DNA of 64,000 bases from [Pseudopropionibacterium] massiliense. Lineage in GTDB: Bacteria > Actinomycetota > Actinomycetes > Propionibacteriales > Propionibacteriaceae. Within the stretch, counting starts at the first letter, position 1; the number at the start of each line of letters is the position of its first letter. The stretch spans positions 770,088 to 834,087 of the forward strand of contig NZ_LR027842.1 of assembly GCF_900607225.1 (NCBI RefSeq), read 5' to 3'. Position numbers and translations under genes: made by a program. A model generated the notes under the pieces. That model worked only from the letters and a program-made list of their open reading frames with translations, was not told the DNA's origin and made no database searches. Positions 1-9,900 of the stretch are shown one piece after another.

Positions 1-134
1 TCATGCCCGGCGACAACACCGACATGACCGTTCACCTCAACAAGCCCATCGCCATGGAGGAGAACCTCAAGTTCGCCATCCGTGAGGGCGGCCGCACCGT
101 CGGCGCCGGCAAGGTCACCAAGATCATCAAGTGA
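1..134 (+). CDS. tuf: Elongation factor Tu, C-terminal fragment
   Basis: Only the last 44 codons are in the window. The reading frame enters at the left edge and ends at a TGA at 132-134. The visible peptide contains [27 protein letters not shown] and GKVTKI, the typical C-terminal beta-barrel (domain 3) of bacterial EF-Tu, the GTPase that brings aminoacyl-tRNA to the ribosome. In most actinobacteria tuf closes the str operon and lies just upstream of the S10 operon; here the two are about 43.9 kb apart. A strong hairpin follows directly. Confidence 0.95.
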   Translation, partial: MPGDNTDMTVHLNKPIAMEENLKFAIREGGRTVGAGKVTKIIK

Positions 135-160
135 TCCTCGCCTGACAGGCAACGAGGGAG

Positions 161-184
161 GGGCCCGCACGAGAGTGCGGGCCC
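161..184 (+). terminator. Terminator after tuf
   Basis: Perfect 10-bp stem GGGCCCGCAC / GTGCGGGCCC with a GAGA loop, 26 bp after the tuf stop codon and followed by CTTTCCCGTGTTT. It lies between the convergent tuf and MscS-type genes and may act in both directions. Confidence 0.85.
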
Positions 185-284
185 CTTTCCCGTGTTTCCG
201 TGTATTTGGAAAGGCGGCTGAACCGTCCCGCGGGCATCGGTGAACGGAGTGCGTCGCGAAACCAGCGGCGGTTGTCGGAAACAT

Positions 285-1553
285 TCAGCCGAGGGTGCGG
301 CGGAATGCCCTCAACCAGCCGAGACGGCCCCCGGAGTTCTGCTGGTTCTCCTCCTGCCCGTGATGTTCCGAACTTTCCGAGGGGGGCAGAAGCTGGGCCT
401 CCTTCTCGTCGGCCTGCTCAGCCTCCCAGTCGGCTTTGACCTGCTCGACGAAGTCCTGGCGCTGCTCCTGGGGAGGAGCGGTGGCGGTGTCCGGTTCCAG
501 GCGCGTGCGGGGCAGGGCGTAAACCGCCTGGGTTTGCAGCCAGTTGATGAGTTGTTCGCGCAGCATGCAGCGCAGCTCGAACAATCTTCCGGAGTTCGTC
601 GCGGAGACGACGGCGCGAATCCGGACCGAGCCTCCCGTGGCGTCCATGACCTGGAGGGCAACGGTGCGGCCGTCCCACAGGTCCGTGGTCTTGACCAGAC
701 GCAGCAGCTCGATCCGCATGGCCTCCACGGGAACCAGCCAGTCCAGGTCGAACTCGATGACCCCCGTTTGTCGCGGTTCCTCCCGGCTCCAGTTCTCGAA
801 GGTTTTCGTGGTGAACAGTGTCGACGGCACGATCCAGCGCCGCTCGTCCCAGCTCCTCAACACCACATAGGTGAGGGTGATTTCCTCGACGGTTCCCTGG
901 TTGTCGTCCGTGACGACGATGTCGCCGACGCGCAGGGAACCGGTGAAGGCGATCTGGAGTCCGGCGAAGACGTTCGTGAGCGACGACTGCGCCGCGAGAC
1001 CTGCAACCAGCGAGACCAGACCGGCGGAGGCCAGCAGGGAGGTTCCGATGGCCCGGAACTGGTCGAAGGTGAGCAGTGCTCCGGCGGTGGCCCCGATCCA
1101 GACCACCCCGATCAGCACCCGGGCGATGACCTGCATCTGGGTGCGGATGCGCCGGAACTGAGGGGTTTCCCGGGCGTTTTTCTTGCGAGCGAGGATGGCG
1201 TCCTCGATGGTTCTGATGACCCCCGTCATGCCGTATGCGGCGGCGAAGATCATCACAATCAGGAAAACGTGCTCGAAGTTCGCCCGCCACGACGGCGCCG
1301 CCTGCCACGGGGTGGGGGCGCTGGCGATCAGCACCCCCATGCCGGTACCGAAGACGGTCAGGATGAGGCGCTGGGGGAGTCGCAGGTTCCGGCTGAGGAA
1401 ACCCAGGTCCTCCTGGTGCCTGGCCAGTTGCCGCATGATGATCGAGATGATCACGGAGATGACGACGCCGGCCAGGAATCCGATAGCCGCGTATCCGAGA
1501 ATGGTCAACAGATCCAAGGCCACTTCGGTGGCGGTTTCGTCGGTGGGAAGCAT
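285..1553 (-). CDS. MscS-family mechanosensitive ion channel
   Basis: Predicted 422-residue inner-membrane protein. Hydrophobic helices lie near residues 12-38, 58-78, 90-110 and 145-170, followed by the glycine/alanine-rich pore helix (AGLVSLVAGLAAQSSLTN) and the soluble MscS beta domain (LRVGDIVV, then a region ending RRWIVPSTLF). The C-terminal 60 residues are charged and Gln/Glu-rich. Members of this family release solutes during hypo-osmotic shock. The frame opens further upstream (1619), but that start would overlap glnS; the ATG at 1553 leaves a 38-bp gap and begins just before the first helix. No strong ribosome site is visible. Confidence 0.85.
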   Translation of the reverse strand: MLPTDETATEVALDLLTILGYAAIGFLAGVVISVIISIIMRQLARHQEDLGFLSRNLRLPQRLILTVFGTGMGVLIASAPTPWQAAPSWRANFEHVFLIVMIFAAAYGMTGVIRTIEDAILARKKNARETPQFRRIRTQMQVIARVLIGVVWIGATAGALLTFDQFRAIGTSLLASAGLVSLVAGLAAQSSLTNVFAGLQIAFTGSLRVGDIVVTDDNQGTVEEITLTYVVLRSWDERRWIVPSTLFTTKTFENWSREEPRQTGVIEFDLDWLVPVEAMRIELLRLVKTTDLWDGRTVALQVMDATGGSVRIRAVVSATNSGRLFELRCMLREQLINWLQTQAVYALPRTRLEPDTATAPPQEQRQDFVEQVKADWEAEQADEKEAQLLPPSESSEHHGQEENQQNSGGRLGWLRAFRRTLG

Positions 1554-1591
1554 GCAGACAACCGTAGCCGCTGCTTCCTGTGGGTGGCCTT

Positions 1592-3271
1592 TCAGCCGCG
1601 TTTCTGAATGCTGGCCCACTCGTCCCGCAGCCCCACCGTGCGGTGGAACAGCAGCGGGGTGTGGTCGTCGGCGGCGAAGTATCCGAGCCGCTCGAACTGC
1701 ACCACCTCTCCCGGGGCGGCGTCAGCCAGCGCGGGCTCCACCTTCGCGTCGGTGAGCAGCTCGCGGGATGCGGGGTTGAGGTCGTCAAGGGCCTCGCCGG
1801 TGCGTTCCCCGGGGGCCTCGGCGGTGAACAGCCTGTCGTACAGGGCGACGGTGGCGTCCAGGGCGTGCGGGGCCGAGACCCAGTGCATCGTCGACTTCAC
1901 CTTCCGGCCGTCGGCGGGGGTGCCGCCCCGGGACTCCGGGTCGAAGCTGCAACGCACCTCGACGATGTTGCCCGCCTCGTCCTTGACCACGTCGCGGGCG
2001 GTTACCAGATAGGCGCCACGCAACCTGACCTCACGGCCGGGGGAGAGGCGGAAGTACTTCGGCGGCGGAACCTCCCGGAAATCGTCCTGCTCGATCCACA
2101 GCTCCCCGGTGAACGGCACCAGACGGGTGCCATCGTCCGGCTTCTCCGGGTTGTTGACCACTTCGAACCACTCGACCAGCGGGCCGCCGTCGGGGCCGGT
2201 GGGCCAGTCCAGCAGGGTCAGCTTCAAGGGCCGGGTGACGGCCATCCGGCGCTGCGCGGTCGCATTCAGCGTGCGACGCACGTAGCTCTCCAGCTCCTCG
2301 ATGGCCTTGCGGGAATTGGTGCGGGTGGTGCCCACCTCGCGGCAGAAAGCCCGGATGGCGGCCGCCGGGTAGCCGCGCCGCCGCAGCCCCCGGATGGTCG
2401 GCATCCGCGGATCGTCCCAGCCGTCCACGACGCCGTCCGCGACCAGTTTCGCCAGGCGGCGCTTGGACGTGACGGTGTGGGTCAGCTCCAGGCGCGCGAA
2501 CTCGTACTGGCGCGGGGGAGCGGGAACCTCGAGCTGCTCCAGGAACCAGTCGTAGAGGGGGCGGTGGGATTCGAACTCGAGGGTACAGATGGAATGTGTG
2601 ACGCCCTCGATGGCGTCGGACTGACCGTGGGCCCAGTCGTAGGTGGGGTAGATCGACCACGCCTCACCCGTGCGGTGGTGCGCGACGTTGCGGATGCGGT
2701 ACATCACGGGGTCGCGCAGCTGCATGTTCTCGTGCGCCATGTCGATCTTCGCCCGCAGCACCCGCGAGCCGTCGGGAAACTCGCCGGCGCGCATCCTCTC
2801 GAACAGGTCGAGGTTCTCCGCGACGCTGCGGTTGCGGAACGGCGACTCGACACCGGGGGTGCTGAAGGAACCCCGGGTGGCCGAGATGGTCTCGCCGTCC
2901 TGGTCGTCGACGTAGGCCAGGCCCTTCTCGATGAGCTGCACGGCCCAGTCGTGGAGGGTCTCGAAGTAGTCGGAGGCGTGTCGGATCTCCGTGGGTTCGT
3001 AACCCAGCCACTCGATGTCCTCGACGATGGAGTTGACGAAGGCCTCCTCCTCGGTTTCCGGGTTGGTGTCGTCGAGGCGCAGCATGCAGGTGCCGCCGAA
3101 GTCCTCGGCGGTGCCGAAGTCCACGACGATGGCCTTGGCGTGGCCGACGTGCAGGAAACCGTTGGGTTCGGGTGGGAACCGGGTCTGGACCCTGCCACCG
3201 TGGGTTCCCGCCTCGTTGTCGCGGCGGATGGCATCGGTGATGAAGTTGCTGGGGACACCCGATTCGCTCAT
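1592..3271 (-). CDS. glnS: Glutaminyl-tRNA synthetase
   Basis: 559-residue class I synthetase that charges tRNA-Gln with glutamine in the cytoplasm. The HIGH signature is FPPEPNGFLHVGHAK (HVGH at residues 41-44), and the KMSKS loop appears as VTSKRR near residues 267-272. LRLDDTNPE, the region before TYDWAHG and the GlnRS/GluRS anticodon-binding beta-barrels follow. The frame is open further upstream, but only MSESGVPSNF gives a normal N-terminus, so the ATG at 3271 is chosen. GlnRS is patchily distributed in Actinomycetota, many of which use GluRS plus GatCAB; a separate gltX lies at 27063. Confidence 0.95.
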   Translation of the reverse strand: MSESGVPSNFITDAIRRDNEAGTHGGRVQTRFPPEPNGFLHVGHAKAIVVDFGTAEDFGGTCMLRLDDTNPETEEEAFVNSIVEDIEWLGYEPTEIRHASDYFETLHDWAVQLIEKGLAYVDDQDGETISATRGSFSTPGVESPFRNRSVAENLDLFERMRAGEFPDGSRVLRAKIDMAHENMQLRDPVMYRIRNVAHHRTGEAWSIYPTYDWAHGQSDAIEGVTHSICTLEFESHRPLYDWFLEQLEVPAPPRQYEFARLELTHTVTSKRRLAKLVADGVVDGWDDPRMPTIRGLRRRGYPAAAIRAFCREVGTTRTNSRKAIEELESYVRRTLNATAQRRMAVTRPLKLTLLDWPTGPDGGPLVEWFEVVNNPEKPDDGTRLVPFTGELWIEQDDFREVPPPKYFRLSPGREVRLRGAYLVTARDVVKDEAGNIVEVRCSFDPESRGGTPADGRKVKSTMHWVSAPHALDATVALYDRLFTAEAPGERTGEALDDLNPASRELLTDAKVEPALADAAPGEVVQFERLGYFAADDHTPLLFHRTVGLRDEWASIQKRG

Positions 3272-3405
3272 GCAGGCGAAGCTATCACTTATGGAAACTC
3301 GCCGCCTTGGCTGCGGCAGGTTCGGGCTTGTTGCGACGCTCGTTACGATGGTTTGCCCTGGGTCTGTCCGGTTAGCGGGCTCTTCGCCGTTGAGTGTGAC
3401 GCACT

Positions 3406-3509
3406 GAGTGAGGTTCCCCTGGAGTGTGGAGGCATCAGTTATCACTTACGCTTCTTTGACATCTCAATTCTCATTATCGATGCCTCCACGATCCAGAGGA
3501 ATCTCAATC
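3406..3509. repeat. Imperfect long inverted repeat upstream of glnS
   Basis: Two 31-bp arms (3406-3436 and 3479-3509) are inverted copies with about 26 of 31 matches. The core is CTGGAGTGTGGAGGCATC on the left against the complement of GATGCCTCCACGATCCAG on the right. They are separated by 42 bp of lower-GC sequence. The element lies about 135 bp upstream of glnS. The spacer is too long for a simple terminator; a remnant of mobile DNA or an extended RNA hairpin are both possible. Confidence 0.6.
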
Positions 3510-3909
3510 CATTTGCGGTCCAAGGGAAACATGAACTTGAAGACGGCCTGAAGGCGAGGCAGAACCAAGCGGTGTTGGCATCCGTCGCGTGCAGCGTCGT
3601 GACCATGGCTGTCTCCTGTGCCGTGAGGACGAGCGGGCGAAACTCGGAGGAAAGAGACCGGTTGGTCTCGATGCCGATGCCCAGCAAGATGACGTTGGTT
3701 GCCGGAGTCACGGCCACAGCTCAGCGTCCCGCACCGTGCGGCAGCGAACCGGCGGGATCCGGTGGCCACACGGGGCGTGCCCGGTCCGGCAGGAATAGGC
3801 CGTGGAGCACCCCCGGGCTGTGATGAACCCCAGGATTCGCGCGGGGACCGCCGCCCGTGACCGCTGCGTGTCTTTCCGGGTAGCCGTCGTCATACAGGCC
3901 GGTTAGGAC
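3510..3909. other. Intergenic, no convincing gene
   Basis: Together with 3272-3405 this makes a gap of nearly 700 bp between glnS and the end of the NRPS operon. A 91-codon minus-strand frame (3717 to 3442) and a 101-codon frame (3769 to 3464) are open, but neither has a recognisable domain or clear ribosome site, and both run through the inverted repeat. I read this as non-coding or decayed sequence. Confidence 0.4.
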
Positions 3910-3945
3910 GCGCTCCTCCGCCTCGATGGGAGACGTGAGGAGCGC
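3910..3945 (-). terminator. Hairpin at the end of the NRPS operon
   Basis: Perfect 9-bp stem GCGCTCCTC / GAGGAGCGC with an 18-base loop, 15 bp downstream of the NRPS B stop codon. There is no T-run, which is common in high-GC actinobacteria. Probable transcription end of the seven-gene operon. Confidence 0.55.
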
Positions 3946-3960
3946 TGCCAGCGTCCAAGG

Positions 3961-6900
3961 TCATGCGGTGCCGTCCTCGTTGAGGGTACCCAGCAGGCGC
4001 GTTGCATACGCTGCGTGCTCGGCCAGGATCGAGTCGTGGTCGGTGGCGACGTCGTAGCGCACGACCTTCCCGGAAACCCACGGCTCCCAAAGTTCGGCGC
4101 TCGGCTCACCAGGAACCAGTTCGTGCTGCGCGACCACCACGTGAATGTCCCCATCGAACTGGCGCGGTCGGAAGGTGTCGATGAGGCGGTGGTGGCGGGA
4201 CATGCTCCGCATCACCGAGTTGAACTGGGTGGCGGTCACCTGAGCGAGAATGCCCGTCCGAGTCGCAGCGAGGATGTCATCGGTGCCGCCGACCTCGATC
4301 GCATGACGTATCTCGGGCGCAGTGACGTCGTATCCGAGGAGCACCAATAGGTCGTGCAAGATCTCCTGGCGGGACGGGTCCTCCCCCGCCCGGGCCGTGG
4401 GGAACTGGTCCAGAATACCCAGCCACCCGACCTCGCGGCCCGCCTCCTGGAGCTGGCAGGCCATCTCAAACGCTACGTTCCCGCCGAATGACCAACCTAG
4501 CAACCGGACGGGGCGATTCTCGACGAGCGGCGCGATCCTGTCGAGATAATGTCGCGCGAGGTCGGCCATTGTGGGTGTGTCGTCAGGTACCCCGAACGCT
4601 TGAATCCCGTAAACCGGGGTGTCTGCTTCTACGTAGGGGGTCAGCGACAGGTACGGGAGACTCAATCCCACCCCGCCATGGATGCAGAACAGTGGGGTTC
4701 CCGTGCCCTTCTTGAGTTCGACTAGCGGCTGGAACGCTGCGTCGACAGCTTCAGTTTCCGAAAGCAGGGTCCCGGACAGGGGAAGGGCGGCGTCGGGGCT
4801 TGGGGCAGCGGCATCCGGCACAACCGTGGTGCCCAGCCGCTCGAACGCGGCCGTGAGGTGATCGGAGAAACTTTCAAGGGCAGGGTGGCCAGCGACATCG
4901 GGGCGAGCCACCCAGGTGAGGATCAGACCGTCACCATCGGAAACCCGTCGGATCGAGACTTCCACAGGGACGTCGCTGATGGGCCTGTCATCGAGATCGG
5001 TCATTGCGAGCGTCCACTCCCCGAACTGGATGTCGCCCTCCACTGCGCCGAGGAAGTTCACCACGACAGCTGGCGGATGCAGCAGGCTTGCGGCCCGTTC
5101 ACGTGCGTGGTGCATGACGAGGCCATATCCCGCCCCGCCATGGGGTGCGGCTGCCCGCGCCGCATGGACCGCTCGCACAAGCCCGAGAATGTCCTTGCCG
5201 TCGCTGACCGGCTCGACCAGAAGGGGATGGACAGAGGCAACCCACCCTACGACGGCGTCCGCAGGCAGGCCGAGGGCGCCGCTGCGCCCCGGTGTCTCCA
5301 CACCGATCGTCAGGGGGGTATCAGGCTGATGTGCGGCCTCGCGGACGGTGCGGATGGCAACAAGGACACCAGCGGTGACGACGTCCTGCTCGGACACGGC
5401 CAGGCTGCGCGCCAGAGACCGGATGGTCCGCCCGACCTCGGGGCCGGTCGCGACTGACCCACGGCTGTGCGCGTCGGCCGCGGTCGGTGCCGCGGCCGGA
5501 TGGAGGAGGGACCCGCCCGAATTCTGGGCCGCCCAGTACGCCTCCTCGTCCCGAACGCGAGGCAGCGCAGCCATCTGGTTCTCGGCCCAGCTACGGTAGG
5601 ACGGGGCTGTCGGTAGGTCGCCGGGCTCACCGCCCTGGGCCAAGTGGAACAGTTCGGGGAGCAGAATGCCCCACGAAGCGGCATCGACGGCGACATGGTG
5701 GGCGACCAGGACCAAGGTTCGTTCAGTGCCCGCGCCGACGACGGTGCATGCAGCCATGAGCCGACCCTCGCGAGGAGCCAGATCGGCCCGCAACCTGACC
5801 ACAGCGGCCCGAAGTGCCGCAGGGTCGCGCGGATCTCCATCCTGAGGGCTGGAGAGGGCGAACGAGGCGTGGCCGGGATCAGAGGAGAAGAGGTCACCGT
5901 TGTCCAGGACCTGGAGCCGCAGGGCATCGTGCCGCCGGACCAGCGCGGTGAGCGCATGCTCGAGGGCCGCGTCGTCCACTGCGGAAGGGACATGGACGAC
6001 GGCGTACTGAGAGAATTCCGGGGCGAGCAGCACGTCAAGGGGGGTTGATCGCATTGAGGGCGGCATCGTGAACCTGCCTGATCCCCGGACCGCCTCGACC
6101 GGGGTGACCGCAGCAAGGGCTGACAGCCGGGCGGGTGTTGGCGCACGCATCACGTCGTTGGGGCTGACGTCGATCCCGGAGGCTTTTAAGAGCGCCGCCA
6201 ACTGGATGGCCCGGATGCTGTCGCCCCCGTGCGAGAAGAAGTCTTCTTCGGGGCCGACCGTCGTGCCAAGCACGGTGCCGAAGGCTTCGGCAATGCGGCG
6301 GACTGTATCTGTCAGGTCGGCAACAGCCGTAGGGCCTCTGTGGGCTGGGTCCACCTTCGGTCCCTCGGCGGCGCGTGCCCCGAGTAGCCTTCGATCGACC
6401 TTGCCAGTCGTCGACTTGGGAAGGTCATCAACACGATGGATTCGTGCTGGCACGAATGCCGAGGCCAACCGGGAAGCGGCAGTGGCTAGGTCGGCCTCCG
6501 GCAGTTTCGAGACGAGAAACGCGACGAGTTCAAGGTCGCCTGTTGGGGCCCGGTGGGGTACTACGGCGGCGTCGGCCACACCTGCCATGGCTCGTAGCGC
6601 AGCTTCGACGTCGAGGATTTCGACACGTTGGCCCCGGATCTTGATCTGCTGGTCTCGTCGGCCGACGTAGACCAGCTTGCCGTCGAGCTCCCACCGGGCG
6701 AGGTCGCCTGTGCGGTACATGCGCTCTCCGGGAGTGAAGACACTCGCGACGAAAGACTCGGCTGTACGTGCCGGATTGTTGGTGTAACCGTGCCCTACGC
6801 AGAGCCCTTCCACGTAGACCTCACCGATCCACCCTGGTGGGGTGGGCGCGAGATGCTCGTCCAGCAGGTGGATCCGGGCGCCGCTCACCGGCGTTCCTAC

Positions 6901-9900
6901 CGCCACTGCCGCCCCACCGATGTGGAGAGGCGGAACGGCGACGACTATCTCATGCGTGATGTCGTCGCTGCACTCGGTGGGGCCGTAGGCGTTCACGAGG
7001 GGGACATCGGGATAATTGTCCAGCCAGGCGCGGGCGAGGTCGACCGGAAGCACCTCCCCGGTCGAGAGGAGCCACCGGAGGTGTGAGGTTGCCAGTGAGG
7101 CCCGCTCGTGCCGGAACAGCTCGAGGCTGGCCCGCAGGAACGAAGGCACGACTTCGAGTACCGTCGCGCCGTGTCGCTCGGCGACCTCCCGCAGGCGGTG
7201 CGGGTCCGCCGCAGTGGCGCGGTCCACGCAGATTACCGCACCGCCAACGACGAGAGCCGTGATGAGCTGCCAGATGGAGACGTCGAAGGTCAGGGGTGCG
7301 TTCTGCATGATGACGTCCTTGGACGTCAGGCCGAGCAGGTCGATCTTGGCACGTACGTGGTTCTCGAGCCCCGCGATGTGGATGGTGGCGCCCTTGGGGG
7401 CCCCGGTCGACCCGGACGTGAACAGGGTGTACGCGGGGTCGTCGGGGTGCAGATCTTCTATGCCGAGCCGGCGGGCACGGTGGGCGGTTACCGTGGCATC
7501 GATGCACGAAACTTTGCTGCCACAGGCAGCGACGATTCCGTCGGCGATGCTCTCGAGATGAGCTTCCCGAAGGATGAGGGTGGCGCCGCAGTCCTGCACC
7601 ATGCGTGCGGAGCGGTCCGCCGACGCATCCGGGTCCAGAGGCGTGTAAGCCGCCCCGAGGCTCCACGCCGCCAAGATCCACGGAAGGGCTAGGGCGCCGT
7701 CGGAAGCGAGGAGCGCGATGTGCCCACCACGGCTGACGCCATTGGTGAGCAGCCGTTCGCGGGCGCTTGCGACTCGGTCGCGCAGATCGTCGTAAGAGAG
7801 GCATTCCCCCCGCGTAGGGTCGATGACTGCGGGAGCGGGACCGAGGGTCGCCACGTTCTGCCACAAGGACGCGAGCGTGCCCATCGCAATGGGCACTTCC
7901 GACAGCTTGTCCGTGGCCCCCCATCGCTCGAGTCGGGCGACTTGGTCGGGGGTGGTTACCCCCGGGAGGGCGGCATCAGGATCGGTGCCGAGGTTGGCGT
8001 AGACGCCGGCCAAGGACGCCACCAGGTCGACGATCACCTCCCGGTCGAAGAGATTGGCCGCGAACTCAACTTCGAGGTTAATCCCGCTGGGATTGCCGGT
8101 GGCGTCGCGCTGCTCGACGAAGTCGACCGAGATCTCGAACTTGGCTTTGGTGCTGCCGACGACAGGCCCCACTTCGAACGGGGCGTCGCCCGGGAGGGCG
8201 GGCTGGGTCACGTGCGATGTGTAGACACGGACCAGGGGGTTGCCCGGATCAGTGCGTCCTTCGCGAAGCCCGGCTACGACGGCGTCGAGTGGCGCCTGCT
8301 GGTGCTTCAGCACTTCATTGAGCGTTCCGCGCATGCCGGATACCAGATCTGACACGGAGAGGGCACGGCCTGGTACCGCACGCACCACGACCGTGTTAAC
8401 GAACATCCCGATGACATCATCGAACTCTGCGTCGGCTTGGCCGCTCACGGCCAGCCCAATCGGCACCTCCCGGCTTCCAGTCAAGGAGGACAGCACATGG
8501 GCGAGCCCTGCCAGCAGCACAGTGCTCAGGGTGGTACCGGTCCGCGCGGCCAGTTTCTCGAGATCAGCATGGGTGTCTCGCGTCAGGCGCGCCGACACGC
8601 GATCGGCGATGAGTGGCCCACCGATCTCCCCGGCGGAACGGTATGGCAGCGGGAGAGTCTCCGGTAGGTCACGGAGGTGCTCGATCCACCACTCGGTGTC
8701 GAGCCGCGCCTGCCTGGTGCGGGTGTTGGTGCCGAGCCACGCCACGAGGTCCGTGAACTGCAGCCGGGGGGCTGCGGGGGCGTCGGGAGACGTGTACCCT
8801 CGGGCAAGGTCATTGAGCAGCAACGTCATGGAGTGCCCGTCAACCGCGATGTGGTGGGTTACCAGCAGTACTCGTTGACGATGTCCATCCCAAGGGGCGA
8901 TGGCGATCCGTAGCGGTGGCTCGTGCGTGAGGTCGAAGGGGCGAGCCACCAGCGACCGGAATGCGCGTGTCACCTCGGCATCCGTGTTGGCGTCTGGTGG
9001 CACCGTCACCACAAGGAGTGGAAGCGGCCCGAGGTCCGTGACACGCTGTTCGACTCCGTCGGCGACCGCGTGGAATGTGCTTCGTAGGATTCGGTGCCGA
9101 TCCCGCAGGCCGTCAACGGCCCGGGTGAGTGCGTACTCGTCGACTGGAGCGGGGAAGAGCAACTCGAGCCCGCCGCCGTACGCTGCCCCGCCGTCCGACA
9201 GCTTTTCGGCGAGCCACACCATACGCTGGGATGCAGTGACCGGGGCTCGGTCCGCACCCCCGGCGACGGGGCGTTCTTCCGCCGCAGACGCAGCCCTGAC
9301 CATGCCGGCCAGAGCCGTTGGTGTCGGCGCCTCGAACAGTGCACTCGCCGCGAGGTCCACCCTCAACCGACGCCGCAGGCGACTGATCACCTGCGCCCCC
9401 GTGAGCGAGTGGCCGCCGAGTGCGAAGAAGTCACTGTCCGCCCCGACGAACGAGCGTCCGAGCACGCTGGCGAACTCCTCAACGATGGCGGCCACCACGG
9501 GATCCTCGCTGTCGGCGGCCACATCCTCGACCTCTCGGGCCAGGACGGCCGTCGCGAGCCTAGCGAGTTCGGCACGATCGACCTTCCCACTGGTGTTCGC
9601 CGGCAGGGAGTCCAGCGGCACGATGGCGGTTGGGACCATATAGTCGGGTACGATGCGGCGCAGGCGGGTTCGCCAGAGAACAGGTTCGGAGGCATCGCCA
9701 GTTACGAAGGCGGCGATGGCCAGCGTCCCGTCTTGTCGACGAGCAGGTACGCAGGCCGCTTCTTGGGCACCGCACCGGAGGAGTGCCTGCTCGACTTCGC
9801 CGAGCTCGACACGGTTACCGCGGATCTTCAGTTGGCCGTCCGCGCGGCCTTTGAGGTGAAGGACACCCAATCGATCGAGATAGCCAAGGTCGCCGGTTCG

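Noticed and set aside
240-1607. 455-codon open frame on the plus strand opposite the MscS-type gene
   Set aside because: Low-complexity Gly/Arg/Asp-rich translation with no domain; a high-GC antisense shadow.
1580-3823. 747-codon open frame on the plus strand opposite glnS
   Set aside because: Antisense shadow of glnS running into the intergenic gap; no recognisable fold.
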